64,000 bases of DNA from Flavobacteriales bacterium. Lineage in GTDB: Bacteria > Bacteroidota > Bacteroidia > Flavobacteriales_F > PHOS-HE28. Shown in pieces: positions 43,631 through 53,365 of the stretch. Each line of letters opens with the position of its first letter. The first letter of the stretch is position 1. The stretch is from the NCBI GenBank assembly GCA_016788635.1, contig JAEUSU010000019.1, positions 62,001 to 126,000 on the forward strand, given 5' to 3'. The notes under the pieces are model-generated. The model was not told where the DNA came from and did no database searches. It worked only from the letters and a program-made list of their open reading frames with translations. The position numbers and the translations under genes were made by a program.

Positions 43631-44548
43631 CTACTTCAGATCGAACGAGGCATTGGAGACCATGGCACCTGCCTCGTAAACCTCCACCTTGTACTGACCG
43701 CTCTTCAACTTGTCGTTGGCGGTCCAGAACATGCACACGTCCAGTGGTTCATTCCGGTAGTCCACATCGCGCTTGGCGCTGAACTCGCCCTCGATCCCAT
43801 TGTACTTGAACCGGTTGTCCGCATCGGTGGCCGGCAAAACCTGTCCGTCCGGGCTGATGATACGCATGTACAATGTCTTCGTGCCCGACCGGGTCACGCG
43901 GTTCTCGCCCAAGGTGAAGCAGCTCTTGATCATTTCCGCCTTGTTGGCCCGATTGGTCTCCACCTGCTTGCCATTGTTGCGCAGGAAGAGCGCACCGGAT
44001 GTAATGGACGTGGTATGCAACACGGAACCTTTGCTGATGAGCTCCTCCTGTTCCTGTGTGCGGGCCTCAAGTGCTTTTTTCTGCCCCGTCACCTCACCCA
44101 ATTCCTGGGTCAGCCCCACATTCTGGGCCTGTAGCGCCTGGTTCGCCTGGTTCAATGAATCGATCGTGGCCACATAGCCCTTCATGATCTTGCGCAGGGT
44201 CTCGGCCTCCTTGCGTGCCTTGAAGAGGTCCGTCTTGCCCTTCTTCACATCGGCCAGCAGGCTCTCGATCTTCTCCCGCTGGGCATCCATTTCGGTGCGC
44301 AACTGGGAGTTCTCAGTCTCCAGGGTGTCATACTGCACAAGCATATCCTCGAGCATCTTGGTCACGGCGTCCTTCTGCTCTGTGACCTGTTCCACGTGCT
44401 GCTGCTGCTCGTCGCCGCGCTTTCCTTCCTGTAGGAAGAGGTACAATAACACCACGTTGCTGATGAGCAACAACACCACCAAGGCGAGCAACAGGCTGTT
44501 TGAGCGTTGCTGGGGGGCTCCCTGGGGGGCTCCGTTCGTCGTTTCCAT
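43631..44548 (-). CDS. Membrane-anchored coiled-coil protein
   Basis: A 305-residue protein with a short polar start, one transmembrane helix (LLLALVVLLLISNVVLLYLFL, about residues 21-41), a coiled coil of about 130 residues with heptads (LETENSQLRTEMDAQREKIESL), and a C-terminal beta domain (SGALFLRNNGKQVETNRANKAEMIKSCFTLGEN) of roughly 130 residues. Topology suggests the coil and domain lie in the periplasm. Conserved in this group as far as composition suggests, but I know no name. Convergent with the OMP gene, 5 nt apart. Confidence 0.8.
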   Translation of the reverse strand: METTNGAPQGAPQQRSNSLLLALVVLLLISNVVLLYLFLQEGKRGDEQQQHVEQVTEQKDAVTKMLEDMLVQYDTLETENSQLRTEMDAQREKIESLLADVKKGKTDLFKARKEAETLRKIMKGYVATIDSLNQANQALQAQNVGLTQELGEVTGQKKALEARTQEQEELISKGSVLHTTSITSGALFLRNNGKQVETNRANKAEMIKSCFTLGENRVTRSGTKTLYMRIISPDGQVLPATDADNRFKYNGIEGEFSAKRDVDYRNEPLDVCMFWTANDKLKSGQYKVEVYEAGAMVSNASFDLK

Positions 44549-44576
44549 GCGTGATCGTAATGGGGGCCGCGCGGTC

Positions 44577-44608
44577 TTGGCACGCAGCGTTGCGCGAAAC
44601 TACCTTCG
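44577..44608 (+). promoter_or_regulatory. Promoter of the ComF-family gene
   Basis: TTG (44577-44579), 21-nt spacer, then TACCTTCG (44601-44608), 16 nt before GTG 44625. Confidence 0.5.
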
Positions 44609-44624
44609 GCCTGAGCGGCACCCT

Positions 44625-45338
44625 GTGAGCTACAACGCAATTTTCAACAAAGTATTGAACCCGGCTGTTGCACTGGGCGACCTGCTGCTGCCCCGCCGTT
44701 GCGCCGCGTGCCATATGCCCTTGATGCGCAGCGAACGAGGCATATGCCTGCCTTGCCGAGAGGACCTGCCACGCACACACTTCCACAACGATCCCGAAAA
44801 CCCGGTCGAGAGGCTCTTCCATGGCAAGGTGATGCTCGCCTCAGCCAGTGCCTTCACACATTTTGATAGCCATGGCCGTGTGAGGCGCATCCTGCACCGG
44901 TTGAAGTACAAGGGAGACCGCGCCGCAGGGCTGGAACTGGGCCGTTTGATGGCCCTGGACATCCGGTCGAGCGCTCGGTTCGCCAGTGTGGACCGGCTTA
45001 TGGCCGTTCCGCTGCACCGCCGGAAGATCCGGCAGCGGGGCTACAACCAGAGCGAAATCCTGGTGGCCGGCATGCGCGAAGTGACCAACTCGGAGGAAGT
45101 GCATGAAGGCCTGCTGCGTGTGGTACGCACACCAAGCCAAACCCGCAAGGGACGCTTGGACCGCTGGCGCAATGTGAAGGAGGCCTTCCAATTGCATGAC
45201 ACCAGCCTGCTGGCCGGCCACCACGTATTGCTCGTGGACGATGTGGTGACCACCGGGGCCACGCTGGAAAGCTGCATTCACGTGCTGGCGCAGGTGCCGG
45301 ACATCCGCATCAGCGTGTACACGGCCGCCTGTGCCTGA
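44625..45338 (+). CDS. comF: ComF family protein (phosphoribosyltransferase fold)
   Basis: A 237-residue protein with a zinc-finger-like start (C-x2-C in RRCAACHMP, C-x2-C in ICLPCRED) and a PRTase domain ending with the PRPP-binding loop VLLVDDVVTTGAT. The middle carries the ComF mark VPLHRRKIRQRGYNQSE. ComF proteins serve DNA uptake in competent bacteria and possibly nucleotide salvage otherwise. GTG 44625 is chosen because longer frames overlap the divergent gene. Followed 20 nt later by the fRMsr gene. Confidence 0.93.
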   Translation: MSYNAIFNKVLNPAVALGDLLLPRRCAACHMPLMRSERGICLPCREDLPRTHFHNDPENPVERLFHGKVMLASASAFTHFDSHGRVRRILHRLKYKGDRAAGLELGRLMALDIRSSARFASVDRLMAVPLHRRKIRQRGYNQSEILVAGMREVTNSEEVHEGLLRVVRTPSQTRKGRLDRWRNVKEAFQLHDTSLLAGHHVLLVDDVVTTGATLESCIHVLAQVPDIRISVYTAACA

Positions 45339-45344
45339 GCCCGA

Positions 45345-45352
45345 TACTTTTG
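45345..45352 (+). promoter_or_regulatory. -7 element TACTTTTG, fRMsr gene
   Basis: A perfect TAnnTTTG, 6 nt before ATG 45359, so transcription should begin at or next to the start codon. No -33 TTG. Confidence 0.5.
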
Positions 45353-45358
45353 GGGACC

Positions 45359-45847
45359 ATGACCGGGTACCTGCCCCCGCCTGCCGAAGTGGACCGCCCC
45401 ACACGCGACCGCCTGCTTTTGGAGCAATGCGCCGCATTGGTGGCCGATGGCCCGGACGCCATTGCCGTGATGGCCAACTTGAGCGCCGCCCTGCATGCCG
45501 CATATGCCTGGCACTGGGTGGGCTTTTACCGTGTGGTGGGCGATGAACTGGTGCTGGGGCCCTTCCACGGGCCGCCTGCCTGCGTGCGCATCGCACGCGG
45601 CAAGGGTGTTTGTGGGCATGCATGGGCCACAGGCCAGGTGCTGGTGGTACCCAACGTGGATGCCTTCCCTGGCCACATCGCATGCAGTGCGCTCAGCCGA
45701 TCTGAATTGGTGGTGCCGGTCCGCGGCAGATCTGGAGAGGTGGCCGCCGTGTTAGATGTGGACAGCATGCACTTGGATGACTTCTCCGATCAGGACCTCG
45801 TGCTGCTGGAAAAAGTGGCCGCATTACTCTCCCCATGGCTGGTGTGA
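45359..45847 (+). CDS. msrC: Free methionine-(R)-sulfoxide reductase (GAF domain)
   Basis: Reduces free methionine R-sulfoxide, using one GAF domain as the catalytic fold. The 162-residue product has C75, C85 and C109, spaced exactly as the C84/C94/C118 of E. coli YebR, in ACVRIARGKGVCGHAW and HIACS; and the DVDS tail motif. Cytosolic. Likely reduced by thioredoxin. It overlaps the next lipoprotein gene by 13 nt. The assignment rests on the cysteine spacing and motifs and is strong. Confidence 0.93.
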   Translation: MTGYLPPPAEVDRPTRDRLLLEQCAALVADGPDAIAVMANLSAALHAAYAWHWVGFYRVVGDELVLGPFHGPPACVRIARGKGVCGHAWATGQVLVVPNVDAFPGHIACSALSRSELVVPVRGRSGEVAAVLDVDSMHLDDFSDQDLVLLEKVAALLSPWLV

Positions 45848-47439
45848 ATGGCCCTGTGGCGCTGGCGGTGGGCGTGCTGCTGCTCTCTGCCTGTGCCCAG
45901 GTGCGCGACCCTCAAGGCGGACCGGTGGATACAGTGCCACCGCTACTGGTCGGGAGCGACCCGTCGCAGGGCAGCTTGAACAGTACGCCGTCCACCATTC
46001 TCCTACAGTTCAGTGAAATGGTGAAGCTGGACCGCGTGCGTGACAAGATGGTGGTAAGCCCGCCCATGGATCCGCTGCCGGATGTACGCAGCGATGGGCG
46101 CAGCACCGTGCGCATCACCCTTCGCGCTCCGTTGAAGCCCAACACCACATACACGATCGACCTGAGTGATGCGGTGGTGGACGTCACCGAAGGCAACCGC
46201 TGTGCGAACGCTCGCTTCGTGTTCGCCACAGGTCCGGTGCTGGACAGTCTGTACCTGTCCGGTTCTGTGATGCACGCCTTTACGACCGTGATGGAAAAGG
46301 ATGTACTGGTGATCGTGCACCCGGCGGATAGTGCTGAAAATATCCGCAAGGCCAGGCCCCTGTGGATGGCACGCACCGATGCCAATGGAGCCTTTCGCAT
46401 TGACCATCTGCCCCCCGGCCGCTACGCACTCTTCGGTTTACGCGACAAGAACGGGAATCAGCGCTATGACCTGCCCACGGAGGAGGTGGCCTTCAACAGC
46501 GGACCCATCGAGCTACCGGTTGATACAGTGCCCGTTCGATTGCGTCTTTTCCAAGAGCGCAGCAAGCAGCAACAGGTCACCAGCACCCGTGTAACCGATC
46601 AAGGTGCCTGGCAAATGGGTTTTAGCCGGCCCATGGTGGACCCTCTCTTGGTGCCACTGGATTGGGAAGGGGGCCGCTTGCAGTGGGCCACCGAGATGAA
46701 CACCACCCAGGACACACTCCTATTCTGGCCGTCGGACACCACCCTCCTCAGCGGCCGCCGGTTCATCGTGCAGGCCTCAGGCACCCCGCTGGACACCCTC
46801 ACCTATCGGCTTCGCGCGAAGGTCCCCCATCACGTGAATGGTGTGCCGGTGGAGGATGGTGGCACGGACCCGGGCATCCGCGTGATCGAGACCTCCCGGC
46901 CCCTGGCCACATTGAACCCCCAGCGGTTCCAACTGCTGGTCCCGGACCAGTTGGAACTGACGCCACCCCAAGTGGACAGCCTGGGTCTGCGGCGCATCCG
47001 GGTCACTACCACACTCAAACCTGGGGAGCGGGCCACCCTGCTCATCCTTCCCAAAGCCATTCAGGATACCTGGGGGGGCGCCAACGACACATTGCGCATT
47101 CCTGTGGGCGAGCCAGCAGAAGAGGACCTGGGCACCCTTGCCGTTGTATTGGGCGGCCTGCCCGTATCGAACGCCGGTCTTATTCTGCACTTGGTGAACG
47201 CCCAGGACAGGGTGGTCCGGCGCACCACTTTGCGCGATACCAGCACGCCCATTACCTGGACCAGGCTTCAGCCAGGCACGTACCGCATATGGCTATTGGA
47301 AGACGCCAATGGCAATGGCCGATGGGACACGGGTTCCATGGATGATGACTGGCCACCGGAGTACGTGTGGCGCGACCCCCGCCCCATTATCGTGCGGGCC
47401 GGATGGGACATGCGGGTGAACTGGGACCTGCCTCGTTGA
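45835..47439 (+). CDS. Ig-like domain lipoprotein
   Basis: A 534-residue outer-envelope lipoprotein with lipobox VGVLLLSACAQ. An SbsA-type bacterial Ig-like domain follows (PPLLVGSDPSQGSLNSTPSTILLQFSEMV, PNTTYTIDLSDAVVD), then a carboxypeptidase-regulatory-like segment (ARTDANGAFRIDHLPPGRYALFGLRDKNGNQRYD) and beta-rich repeats; a second such segment (QPGTYRIWLLEDANGNGRWDTG) closes it. Family common in Bacteroidota, function unknown. Its start overlaps the fRMsr gene by 13 nt; GTG 45844 is an alternative start. Confidence 0.88.
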   Translation: MAGVNGPVALAVGVLLLSACAQVRDPQGGPVDTVPPLLVGSDPSQGSLNSTPSTILLQFSEMVKLDRVRDKMVVSPPMDPLPDVRSDGRSTVRITLRAPLKPNTTYTIDLSDAVVDVTEGNRCANARFVFATGPVLDSLYLSGSVMHAFTTVMEKDVLVIVHPADSAENIRKARPLWMARTDANGAFRIDHLPPGRYALFGLRDKNGNQRYDLPTEEVAFNSGPIELPVDTVPVRLRLFQERSKQQQVTSTRVTDQGAWQMGFSRPMVDPLLVPLDWEGGRLQWATEMNTTQDTLLFWPSDTTLLSGRRFIVQASGTPLDTLTYRLRAKVPHHVNGVPVEDGGTDPGIRVIETSRPLATLNPQRFQLLVPDQLELTPPQVDSLGLRRIRVTTTLKPGERATLLILPKAIQDTWGGANDTLRIPVGEPAEEDLGTLAVVLGGLPVSNAGLILHLVNAQDRVVRRTTLRDTSTPITWTRLQPGTYRIWLLEDANGNGRWDTGSMDDDWPPEYVWRDPRPIIVRAGWDMRVNWDLPR

Positions 47440-47599
47440 TGGGCTTGTTACGGTTTGAACTTTACGGGATCCCCAGCGTATGACGGGCCCAAGCCACCCC
47501 CCCAATGGGTAGCCGAAAGTCCTGACCGCCAAGCTTACATCTACAGCACGTGCTGGCGCCAGCAACGGGATCCGCGGGTCACTGACCCTCGCGCTCGCG

Positions 47600-50500
47600 T
47601 TGTGTGCCCATGCATGGTCCGTTGCCCAAGGCCCCGCCGATCTGCCCACGCGTGGGCGCGAGTTCTGGCTGGGCTACATGCAGAATGCCTATGGTGCACA
47701 GGAGCTGCGCATCATTGTGGGCGCACAGAACGCCACCAGCGGCACCGTTTCCATGCCGTTGACCGGCTGGAGCACCCCGTTCACCGTGGGTGCCAACGGC
47801 ACGGCCACCGTGATCGTGCCTGCTGCGGCAGAACATCTGGGCAGCGAAACGGTTAGCAACAAGTCCGTGCGGGTGCAGGCCAACGACAGCGTGACTGTTA
47901 CCGCTGTAAGTTTCCAGAGCTTCACCCATGAGGCCGCCCAGGTGCTGCCCTTGCCGGCGCTGGGCACGCGCTATCGCGTGGAGGCCTTCCGTGGTCTGCC
48001 TGGTTTCTCAGAATTCTACAAGAGCGAACTGCTCGTTGTGGCCACGGAGAACAACACGAGCATTGTCATCACCCCGTCGGTGGCCACCAGCGGTGGCCGT
48101 CCGGCGGGGGTCCCGTTCACGGTGAACCTTAACGCCGGGGAGACCTACCAGGTGCAGGGCGCTGTCTCCGCGAACGACCTTACGGGCACCTTGATCGAAG
48201 GCAGTGCGACCAACGGCCCCTGTCGGCCGTTCGCGGTGTTCGGGGGCAGCATGTGTGCCAATGTGCCTGTTGCATGTCCGGCATGCGACCACCTCTTCGA
48301 ACAAATGACACCTGTGGCGGCCTGGGGGTCCAGCTATCATACGGTCCTCTTCACCCCATCCACATCGCATACGCTGCGGATCACCGCACATCAGAATGGC
48401 ACTAGCGTGATGATGGACGGCGCCCCATTGGCCACCCTCAATGCGGGCGACAGCCATGTGATCAATGGCAAGACCACGGCCTCCTGCATCACCAGTTCGC
48501 AACCTGTGAACGTGGTGCAGATCATGGAAGGCTTCAACTGTGCGGGAGCCGGTGACCCCTCCATGATCGTGCTGACACCCGATGTGCGCACCACCACCTC
48601 GGTAAGCTGGCGCGCCATGGGCAGCTCACAGGTGAACAACCACCGCGCAGTGGTGGTCATGCCCACTTCAGCCATCAACCAACTGACGCTGAACGGCACC
48701 GCTGTGAACGCGGCCTTGTTCAATAACTATCCTAGCTGCCCCGGCATGTCCCGCGCGGTGATCCCCGTGGCTGCCGGAACCAACACGCTGAGCTCCTCCA
48801 CAGGTTTCGTTGCATACGCCATCGGCATCGGGACGGGTGAGAGCTATGCCTTCCCACTGGGCAACAATGCACCACCGGTGCCGCCGCCACAACCGATCAT
48901 CTGCTCCTCCGGCCCGGTCACCCTGTCAGCACCCATTCCGGTGGTGAACGCGTGGTGGGATGTGCAGAGCGCGCCGGGAACCGTGATCCACACCGGCCCG
49001 AGCTACACCTTCACACCAACGGCCAATGATGTGTACACCGTGCATGCCGAACTGCCTGGTAGCGGCTGCCCCTACAGCTACAGCTGGCCGATCGGTGTGG
49101 CGGTCGACCCCTCGATCGTACTGACCGCGAACGGGACACCCGGTGCCACCGTGTGCCAGTATAGCCCCGTGCAGTTGAATGCGACCCCCGCTCCGAACCC
49201 GGCCTTTTACCAGATCGCCTGGTCCCCGGCGAACCTGGTCAGCGATCCCACGATCCCCGACCCCATCGCCTATCCACTACAGAGCACCTGGTTCAAGCTG
49301 CAGGTTACCAGTCCGGTGGGTTGCGGCAGCTTCCTGGACAGTGTGCTGGTGAACGTCACTCCGAACAGCATCCACGCCGTGGAGGCCATGGCCAGTGACA
49401 GTGCCATCTGTGTGGGCGAGACCATCCAACTGCAAGCGCGTGTGCAACGCATTGTGGCCGCAGACCTGTTCGATACCGGATTAGGCAGCATGTGGAACAG
49501 TGTACAAGGCGCGACCACGTCCTCGACCTGTGGGTCCGTTTCAGGTCAGGCACTCTACTTCAACGGCGGCGCACCACGGCAGGCGCGTACCACGGCATTG
49601 AACGTGAGCACTGGAGGGCGATTGCACTTCAGCCTGAAGATCGCGAACGGCAGCGCACCCTGTGAGGATGCCGATCCGGGCGAGAACGTGGTGCTGGAGT
49701 ACAGCACCAACGGGGGATCGAACTGGACGGTGCTGAGCACATTCCTGGAGAACGCGTACCCGAACTTCACAGCGCTGAGCATCAACATCCCCGCTGCGGC
49801 ACAAACGGCCAACACCATCTTCCGGTGGTCACAACCCGTGTTCACCGGTGCCGGGCAGGACAACTGGGCCATGGACAACGTGATCATCACACGGTATGAT
49901 GCCACCGGCACCACGATCGCCTGGAGCCCTTCTGCTGGTGCAACGAATCCGTCAGCTATAACCACCAATGCGAACCCACCTGCCACCGGGACCATTACGC
50001 TCACCGTGAGCATACCGGGGAATCCCTGTGCATTCACCGATGACATGCAGGTGGTGGTCCAGCCGGCATTCTCGGTCACCCTTTCACCGGACACCACCTC
50101 GTGTGTGGCAGGCAGTCCGGTGCAACTGCTCGCCACGCCCAATGGAGGTTCCGGGATCACCTATGCCTGGACACCCAACAACGGCACGCTCAATACCACG
50201 TCGGCCGCCAACCCCGTGGCCACTCCAACAACCACGACCACCTACCAGGTGACCGCCACCAACAACATCGGATGCACGGCCACCGGGAGCACCACCATCA
50301 CCGTGGGGCAGCTCACAGGTATGACCGCTTCGAGCAGTGCACCGGTCATTTGTGCCGGTGGTAGCGTGCAACTCACCGCCACGGGCTCCGGCGCGTTCAC
50401 CTATGCCTGGTCGCCCGCCGCTTTGGTCGTCAACCCCAGCAGTGCCACCACGTCGGCGCAGCCATCCGTCACCACCACCTTCACCTGCACGGTCGCAGAG

Positions 50501-52546
50501 CCATCCACGGGATGCACGGCAACGGCCACCACCACCGTGTTCGTGAACGGCCCCTATACGGTGACCAGCAGTCCGGATGACTCGCTCTGCAGCACCAATG
50601 GTGTGCAACTGGACGTTCAGCACAATGTGTCGGGGCCGCACACCATCAGTTGGACTCCCGCCGCATTCCTCAACGTATCCAACATTGCGACGCCTACGAT
50701 CACCGTCGACACGTCCGCTGTATTCGTGGTCACGGTCACCGATGCGCTGGGCTGCATGGCCAGCGATACCACGGTGATCGTGATGGCCTTTGATGACCTG
50801 CTCAACCCCGCACCATTCAGCGCCTGCGATGGGGATGACCTGATCTTGAACACCGGTTATCCAGGTCTCGCCCACGCGTGGTCCACCGGGGAAACAGGTC
50901 ATCAGATCACTGTGACCGCGAGCGGCACCTACACCGCCACCATTACCGACGGCCAGGGATGCGAAGCCATCCTGGACCATGTGGTCACCTTCACACCCCA
51001 ACCCTTGGTGAACCTTGGACCGGACCTGGTGATCTGTGGCAGCGGCATACAAGTGCTGGATGCCAGCAGTCCGGGGTACACGGTCCTCTGGAGCAACGGT
51101 GCCACCACCCAGCAGATCCAGGTATCCAGCACGGGTGACTACTCCGTACTGGTCACCACTCCACAGGGCTGTACGGAGTCCGACACGGTGCATGTGCAGA
51201 TCGACCCCATGCCCGTGGACAACCTTCAGGACATATCGGCCTGCGAAACGACCCCCGTTCTCCTCGATGCGGGAAATACGGGAAGTACCTATGCCTGGAG
51301 TACCGGGGCCACCACACAGTCCATTCTGGCGAGTGCATCCGGTACATACACCGTGACCGTGACCACGCCAGCGAACTGCACAGGCACGTTCGACGCCGTG
51401 GTACTGCTCATACCCACAGTAAGCGTGGACCTCGGCCCCGATACCGCGTTCTGCGCCGGTCAATCGCTTGTGCTTGACGCCGGTATTGGCACACAATACC
51501 TGTGGAATACGGGCGCCACCACGTCCACGCTAACGGTCACACAGGCGGGCCTCTACTCCGTGGTGGTCACGGCCGGGACCTGCAGTGGCTCGGATACCGT
51601 GGTCATCAACACGTGGAGCGCTCCGGTGAACACGCTGGTGAACACCACCGCCTGTTCGGACGCACCCGTGGTCCTGAACGCGGGCAACCCGGGTAGCACG
51701 TACCTATGGAACACAGGCGCGACCACCAGTACGCTTTCGGCACCTGCCTCGGGCTCCTACACGGTGACCGTTACCAACGCACATGATTGTTCCGCCACCT
51801 TTACTGCGCAGATCACTTACGTGGAACCGCCGGAGGTGGAATTGGGCCCGGATACCGTGTTGTGCGATGGTGAAGTACTGCTCCTGGATGCCGGCCCCGA
51901 CGGCAGTCAGTACACGTGGAACAACGGTGCGACCGGTCGAACCACGCAAGCCGCATCCGCAGGCACATACACGGTGAATGTGGGCAACGGCTATTGTGTG
52001 AGCACGGACTCCATCCACCTCTACTTCAACCCCTCGCCTGCGCGCATGGCCGCAAGACAATTGTTCACCTGCCTGGATGAGGAACCACATTACGTACTGC
52101 TTGATGCCGGCAACCCCGGCAGCCAGTATGCCTGGAGCACCGGGTCCAACGCCCAGGTGATCCTGGCCGCCGCCTATGGCTGGTACCATGTGGAGGTGAC
52201 CAACGTGTTCGATTGTGCCCTGCGTGATTCCGTGACCGTGATCGAATACTGCCCCCCGTCGATCTATGTCCCGAACACTTTTACACCGAACGGGGATGGG
52301 GTGAACGACATCTGGATGCCTGTGGGCAAGAGCATCGGCACAATGGAACTGGAAGTGTTCGACCGTTGGGGCGGCATCATCTTCACTACCACCGACCCCA
52401 CTCGCGGCTGGGACGGGACTTTCAACGGACAGCCGCTGCCCAATGATGTGTATGTATGGCGGATGAGCTACCGCTTCCTTGAAGATCGCGAAGGCGGTTT
52501 GGGCAATGAGCGCCAGGGGCAGGGCCACGTGACCTTGCTGCGCTGA
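47600..52546 (+). CDS. Giant T9SS type B cell-surface protein (gliding-motility-associated C-terminal domain)
   Basis: A 1648-residue secreted protein, adhesin-like. An IgGFc-binding-like N-terminal region covers about 15-420 (REFWLGYMQNAYG onward), followed by a reelin-like segment (about 615-780), PKD/Ig-like repeats (780-1070), seven CHU-type repeats with LGPD-x3-C and LDAG-x-YxWxTGATT signatures (about 1070-1540), and a type B sorting domain (VPNTFTPNGDGVND, EVFDRWG, WDGTFNGQPLPNDVYVW) that directs T9SS export and surface linkage. TTG 47600 is the first usual start codon, but the apparent signal peptide (SLTLALALCAHAWSVAQ) begins upstream; in-frame CTG 47522 or 47582 would supply it, with a stop TAG at 47510. 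Confidence 0.9.
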   Translation: MCAHAWSVAQGPADLPTRGREFWLGYMQNAYGAQELRIIVGAQNATSGTVSMPLTGWSTPFTVGANGTATVIVPAAAEHLGSETVSNKSVRVQANDSVTVTAVSFQSFTHEAAQVLPLPALGTRYRVEAFRGLPGFSEFYKSELLVVATENNTSIVITPSVATSGGRPAGVPFTVNLNAGETYQVQGAVSANDLTGTLIEGSATNGPCRPFAVFGGSMCANVPVACPACDHLFEQMTPVAAWGSSYHTVLFTPSTSHTLRITAHQNGTSVMMDGAPLATLNAGDSHVINGKTTASCITSSQPVNVVQIMEGFNCAGAGDPSMIVLTPDVRTTTSVSWRAMGSSQVNNHRAVVVMPTSAINQLTLNGTAVNAALFNNYPSCPGMSRAVIPVAAGTNTLSSSTGFVAYAIGIGTGESYAFPLGNNAPPVPPPQPIICSSGPVTLSAPIPVVNAWWDVQSAPGTVIHTGPSYTFTPTANDVYTVHAELPGSGCPYSYSWPIGVAVDPSIVLTANGTPGATVCQYSPVQLNATPAPNPAFYQIAWSPANLVSDPTIPDPIAYPLQSTWFKLQVTSPVGCGSFLDSVLVNVTPNSIHAVEAMASDSAICVGETIQLQARVQRIVAADLFDTGLGSMWNSVQGATTSSTCGSVSGQALYFNGGAPRQARTTALNVSTGGRLHFSLKIANGSAPCEDADPGENVVLEYSTNGGSNWTVLSTFLENAYPNFTALSINIPAAAQTANTIFRWSQPVFTGAGQDNWAMDNVIITRYDATGTTIAWSPSAGATNPSAITTNANPPATGTITLTVSIPGNPCAFTDDMQVVVQPAFSVTLSPDTTSCVAGSPVQLLATPNGGSGITYAWTPNNGTLNTTSAANPVATPTTTTTYQVTATNNIGCTATGSTTITVGQLTGMTASSSAPVICAGGSVQLTATGSGAFTYAWSPAALVVNPSSATTSAQPSVTTTFTCTVAEPSTGCTATATTTVFVNGPYTVTSSPDDSLCSTNGVQLDVQHNVSGPHTISWTPAAFLNVSNIATPTITVDTSAVFVVTVTDALGCMASDTTVIVMAFDDLLNPAPFSACDGDDLILNTGYPGLAHAWSTGETGHQITVTASGTYTATITDGQGCEAILDHVVTFTPQPLVNLGPDLVICGSGIQVLDASSPGYTVLWSNGATTQQIQVSSTGDYSVLVTTPQGCTESDTVHVQIDPMPVDNLQDISACETTPVLLDAGNTGSTYAWSTGATTQSILASASGTYTVTVTTPANCTGTFDAVVLLIPTVSVDLGPDTAFCAGQSLVLDAGIGTQYLWNTGATTSTLTVTQAGLYSVVVTAGTCSGSDTVVINTWSAPVNTLVNTTACSDAPVVLNAGNPGSTYLWNTGATTSTLSAPASGSYTVTVTNAHDCSATFTAQITYVEPPEVELGPDTVLCDGEVLLLDAGPDGSQYTWNNGATGRTTQAASAGTYTVNVGNGYCVSTDSIHLYFNPSPARMAARQLFTCLDEEPHYVLLDAGNPGSQYAWSTGSNAQVILAAAYGWYHVEVTNVFDCALRDSVTVIEYCPPSIYVPNTFTPNGDGVNDIWMPVGKSIGTMELEVFDRWGGIIFTTTDPTRGWDGTFNGQPLPNDVYVWRMSYRFLEDREGGLGNERQGQGHVTLLR
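50810..52230 (+). repeat. Seven-fold coding repeat in the giant surface protein
   Basis: Seven imperfect units of roughly 190-225 nt (63-75 residues), each with a cysteine, LDAG or LNTG, and YAWSTGATT-like core, beginning near 50817, 51010, 51232, 51421, 51646, 51834 and 52063. Odd and even units differ in their leading strand (LGPDxxxC versus TTAC/ISAC), giving an alternating two-type array. Confidence 0.7.
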
Positions 52547-52552
52547 CGGCGC

Positions 52553-53365
52553 TTACAGGTGCAGGTCGAACGCATCCGCATCCAACGCAGCAGGAAACTT
52601 CGTCCGGAACTCCTCCATTGCCCCGCGGTCCAGTGTGACGGTGGCGATGAACTCACGTCCGGAAAGGTCCGCGCCTTCCGCACCCGGTGGTGACCAACCA
52701 TTCCAACGCAGCACTTCACCCCTTGGGTCGATGGCCACGGAATCACCGCTGTAGTGGATGCCCTTCCCATCCATGCCCACACGGTTCACGCCCACCACAT
52801 AGGCCTGATTCTCGATGGCCCGTGCGATGAGGAGCTGGCTCCAGGGGTAGCGCCGCGCCTCGGGCCAGTTGGCCACGTACAGCACCAGATCATAGTCGCT
52901 CCTGTTGCGGCTGAACACCGGGAAGCGCAGATCGTAGCAGACCTGTAACAGGATCCGCCAGCCGTGCAGGTCCACCACCACGCGCTGCCCACCGGCCGAA
53001 TAGTGCATGTGCTCATTGGCGAAACGGAACAGGTGCCTCTTGTCATAGCCGGTGACGTGCCCATGGACATCCACCAGGAGACCACGATTGAAGTATTGTC
53101 CCTTTTCCCCGATGATGACGCTTCCGTAGAGTGCTGCTCCCAGATCCAGCGCCTGTTGGCGCATCCATGTCACCGTGGGCCCATCCATGGTCTCGGCCAA
53201 TTCCGAAGCGCGCATGGTGAAGCCGGTGGTGAACATTTCCGGAAGCACAATAAGATCCGTGGTTCCCGCCAGCGTGGCCAGCTTCTCCGTGAACATGTAC
53301 CGGTTCGCAACAGCATCCTCCCAATGGAGCATGCTTTGCACCAGGGTCACCCTCAGATCTCGCAT
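52553..53365 (-). CDS. Omega-amidase (carbon-nitrogen hydrolase, YafV/Nit2 type)
   Basis: A 270-residue nitrilase-superfamily amidase with the Glu-Lys-Cys triad visible in LPEMFTTGF, YDKRHLF and QVCYDLRFP. The specific family, omega-amidase, hydrolyses alpha-ketoglutaramate or ketosuccinamate formed by glutamine or asparagine transaminases. Its start overlaps the aminotransferase gene by 13 nt, matching the known glutamine transaminase/omega-amidase pairing in methionine salvage. Cytosolic. Confidence 0.93.
   Translation of the reverse strand: MRDLRVTLVQSMLHWEDAVANRYMFTEKLATLAGTTDLIVLPEMFTTGFTMRASELAETMDGPTVTWMRQQALDLGAALYGSVIIGEKGQYFNRGLLVDVHGHVTGYDKRHLFRFANEHMHYSAGGQRVVVDLHGWRILLQVCYDLRFPVFSRNRSDYDLVLYVANWPEARRYPWSQLLIARAIENQAYVVGVNRVGMDGKGIHYSGDSVAIDPRGEVLRWNGWSPPGAEGADLSGREFIATVTLDRGAMEEFRTKFPAALDADAFDLHL

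Noticed and set aside
47490-47520. Alternative ATG starts for the giant T9SS gene (47480, 47505)
   Set aside because: Both run into stop codons (TAG at 47510, TGA soon after) before joining the frame; a sequencing error in the C7 run is still possible and is mentioned under findings.
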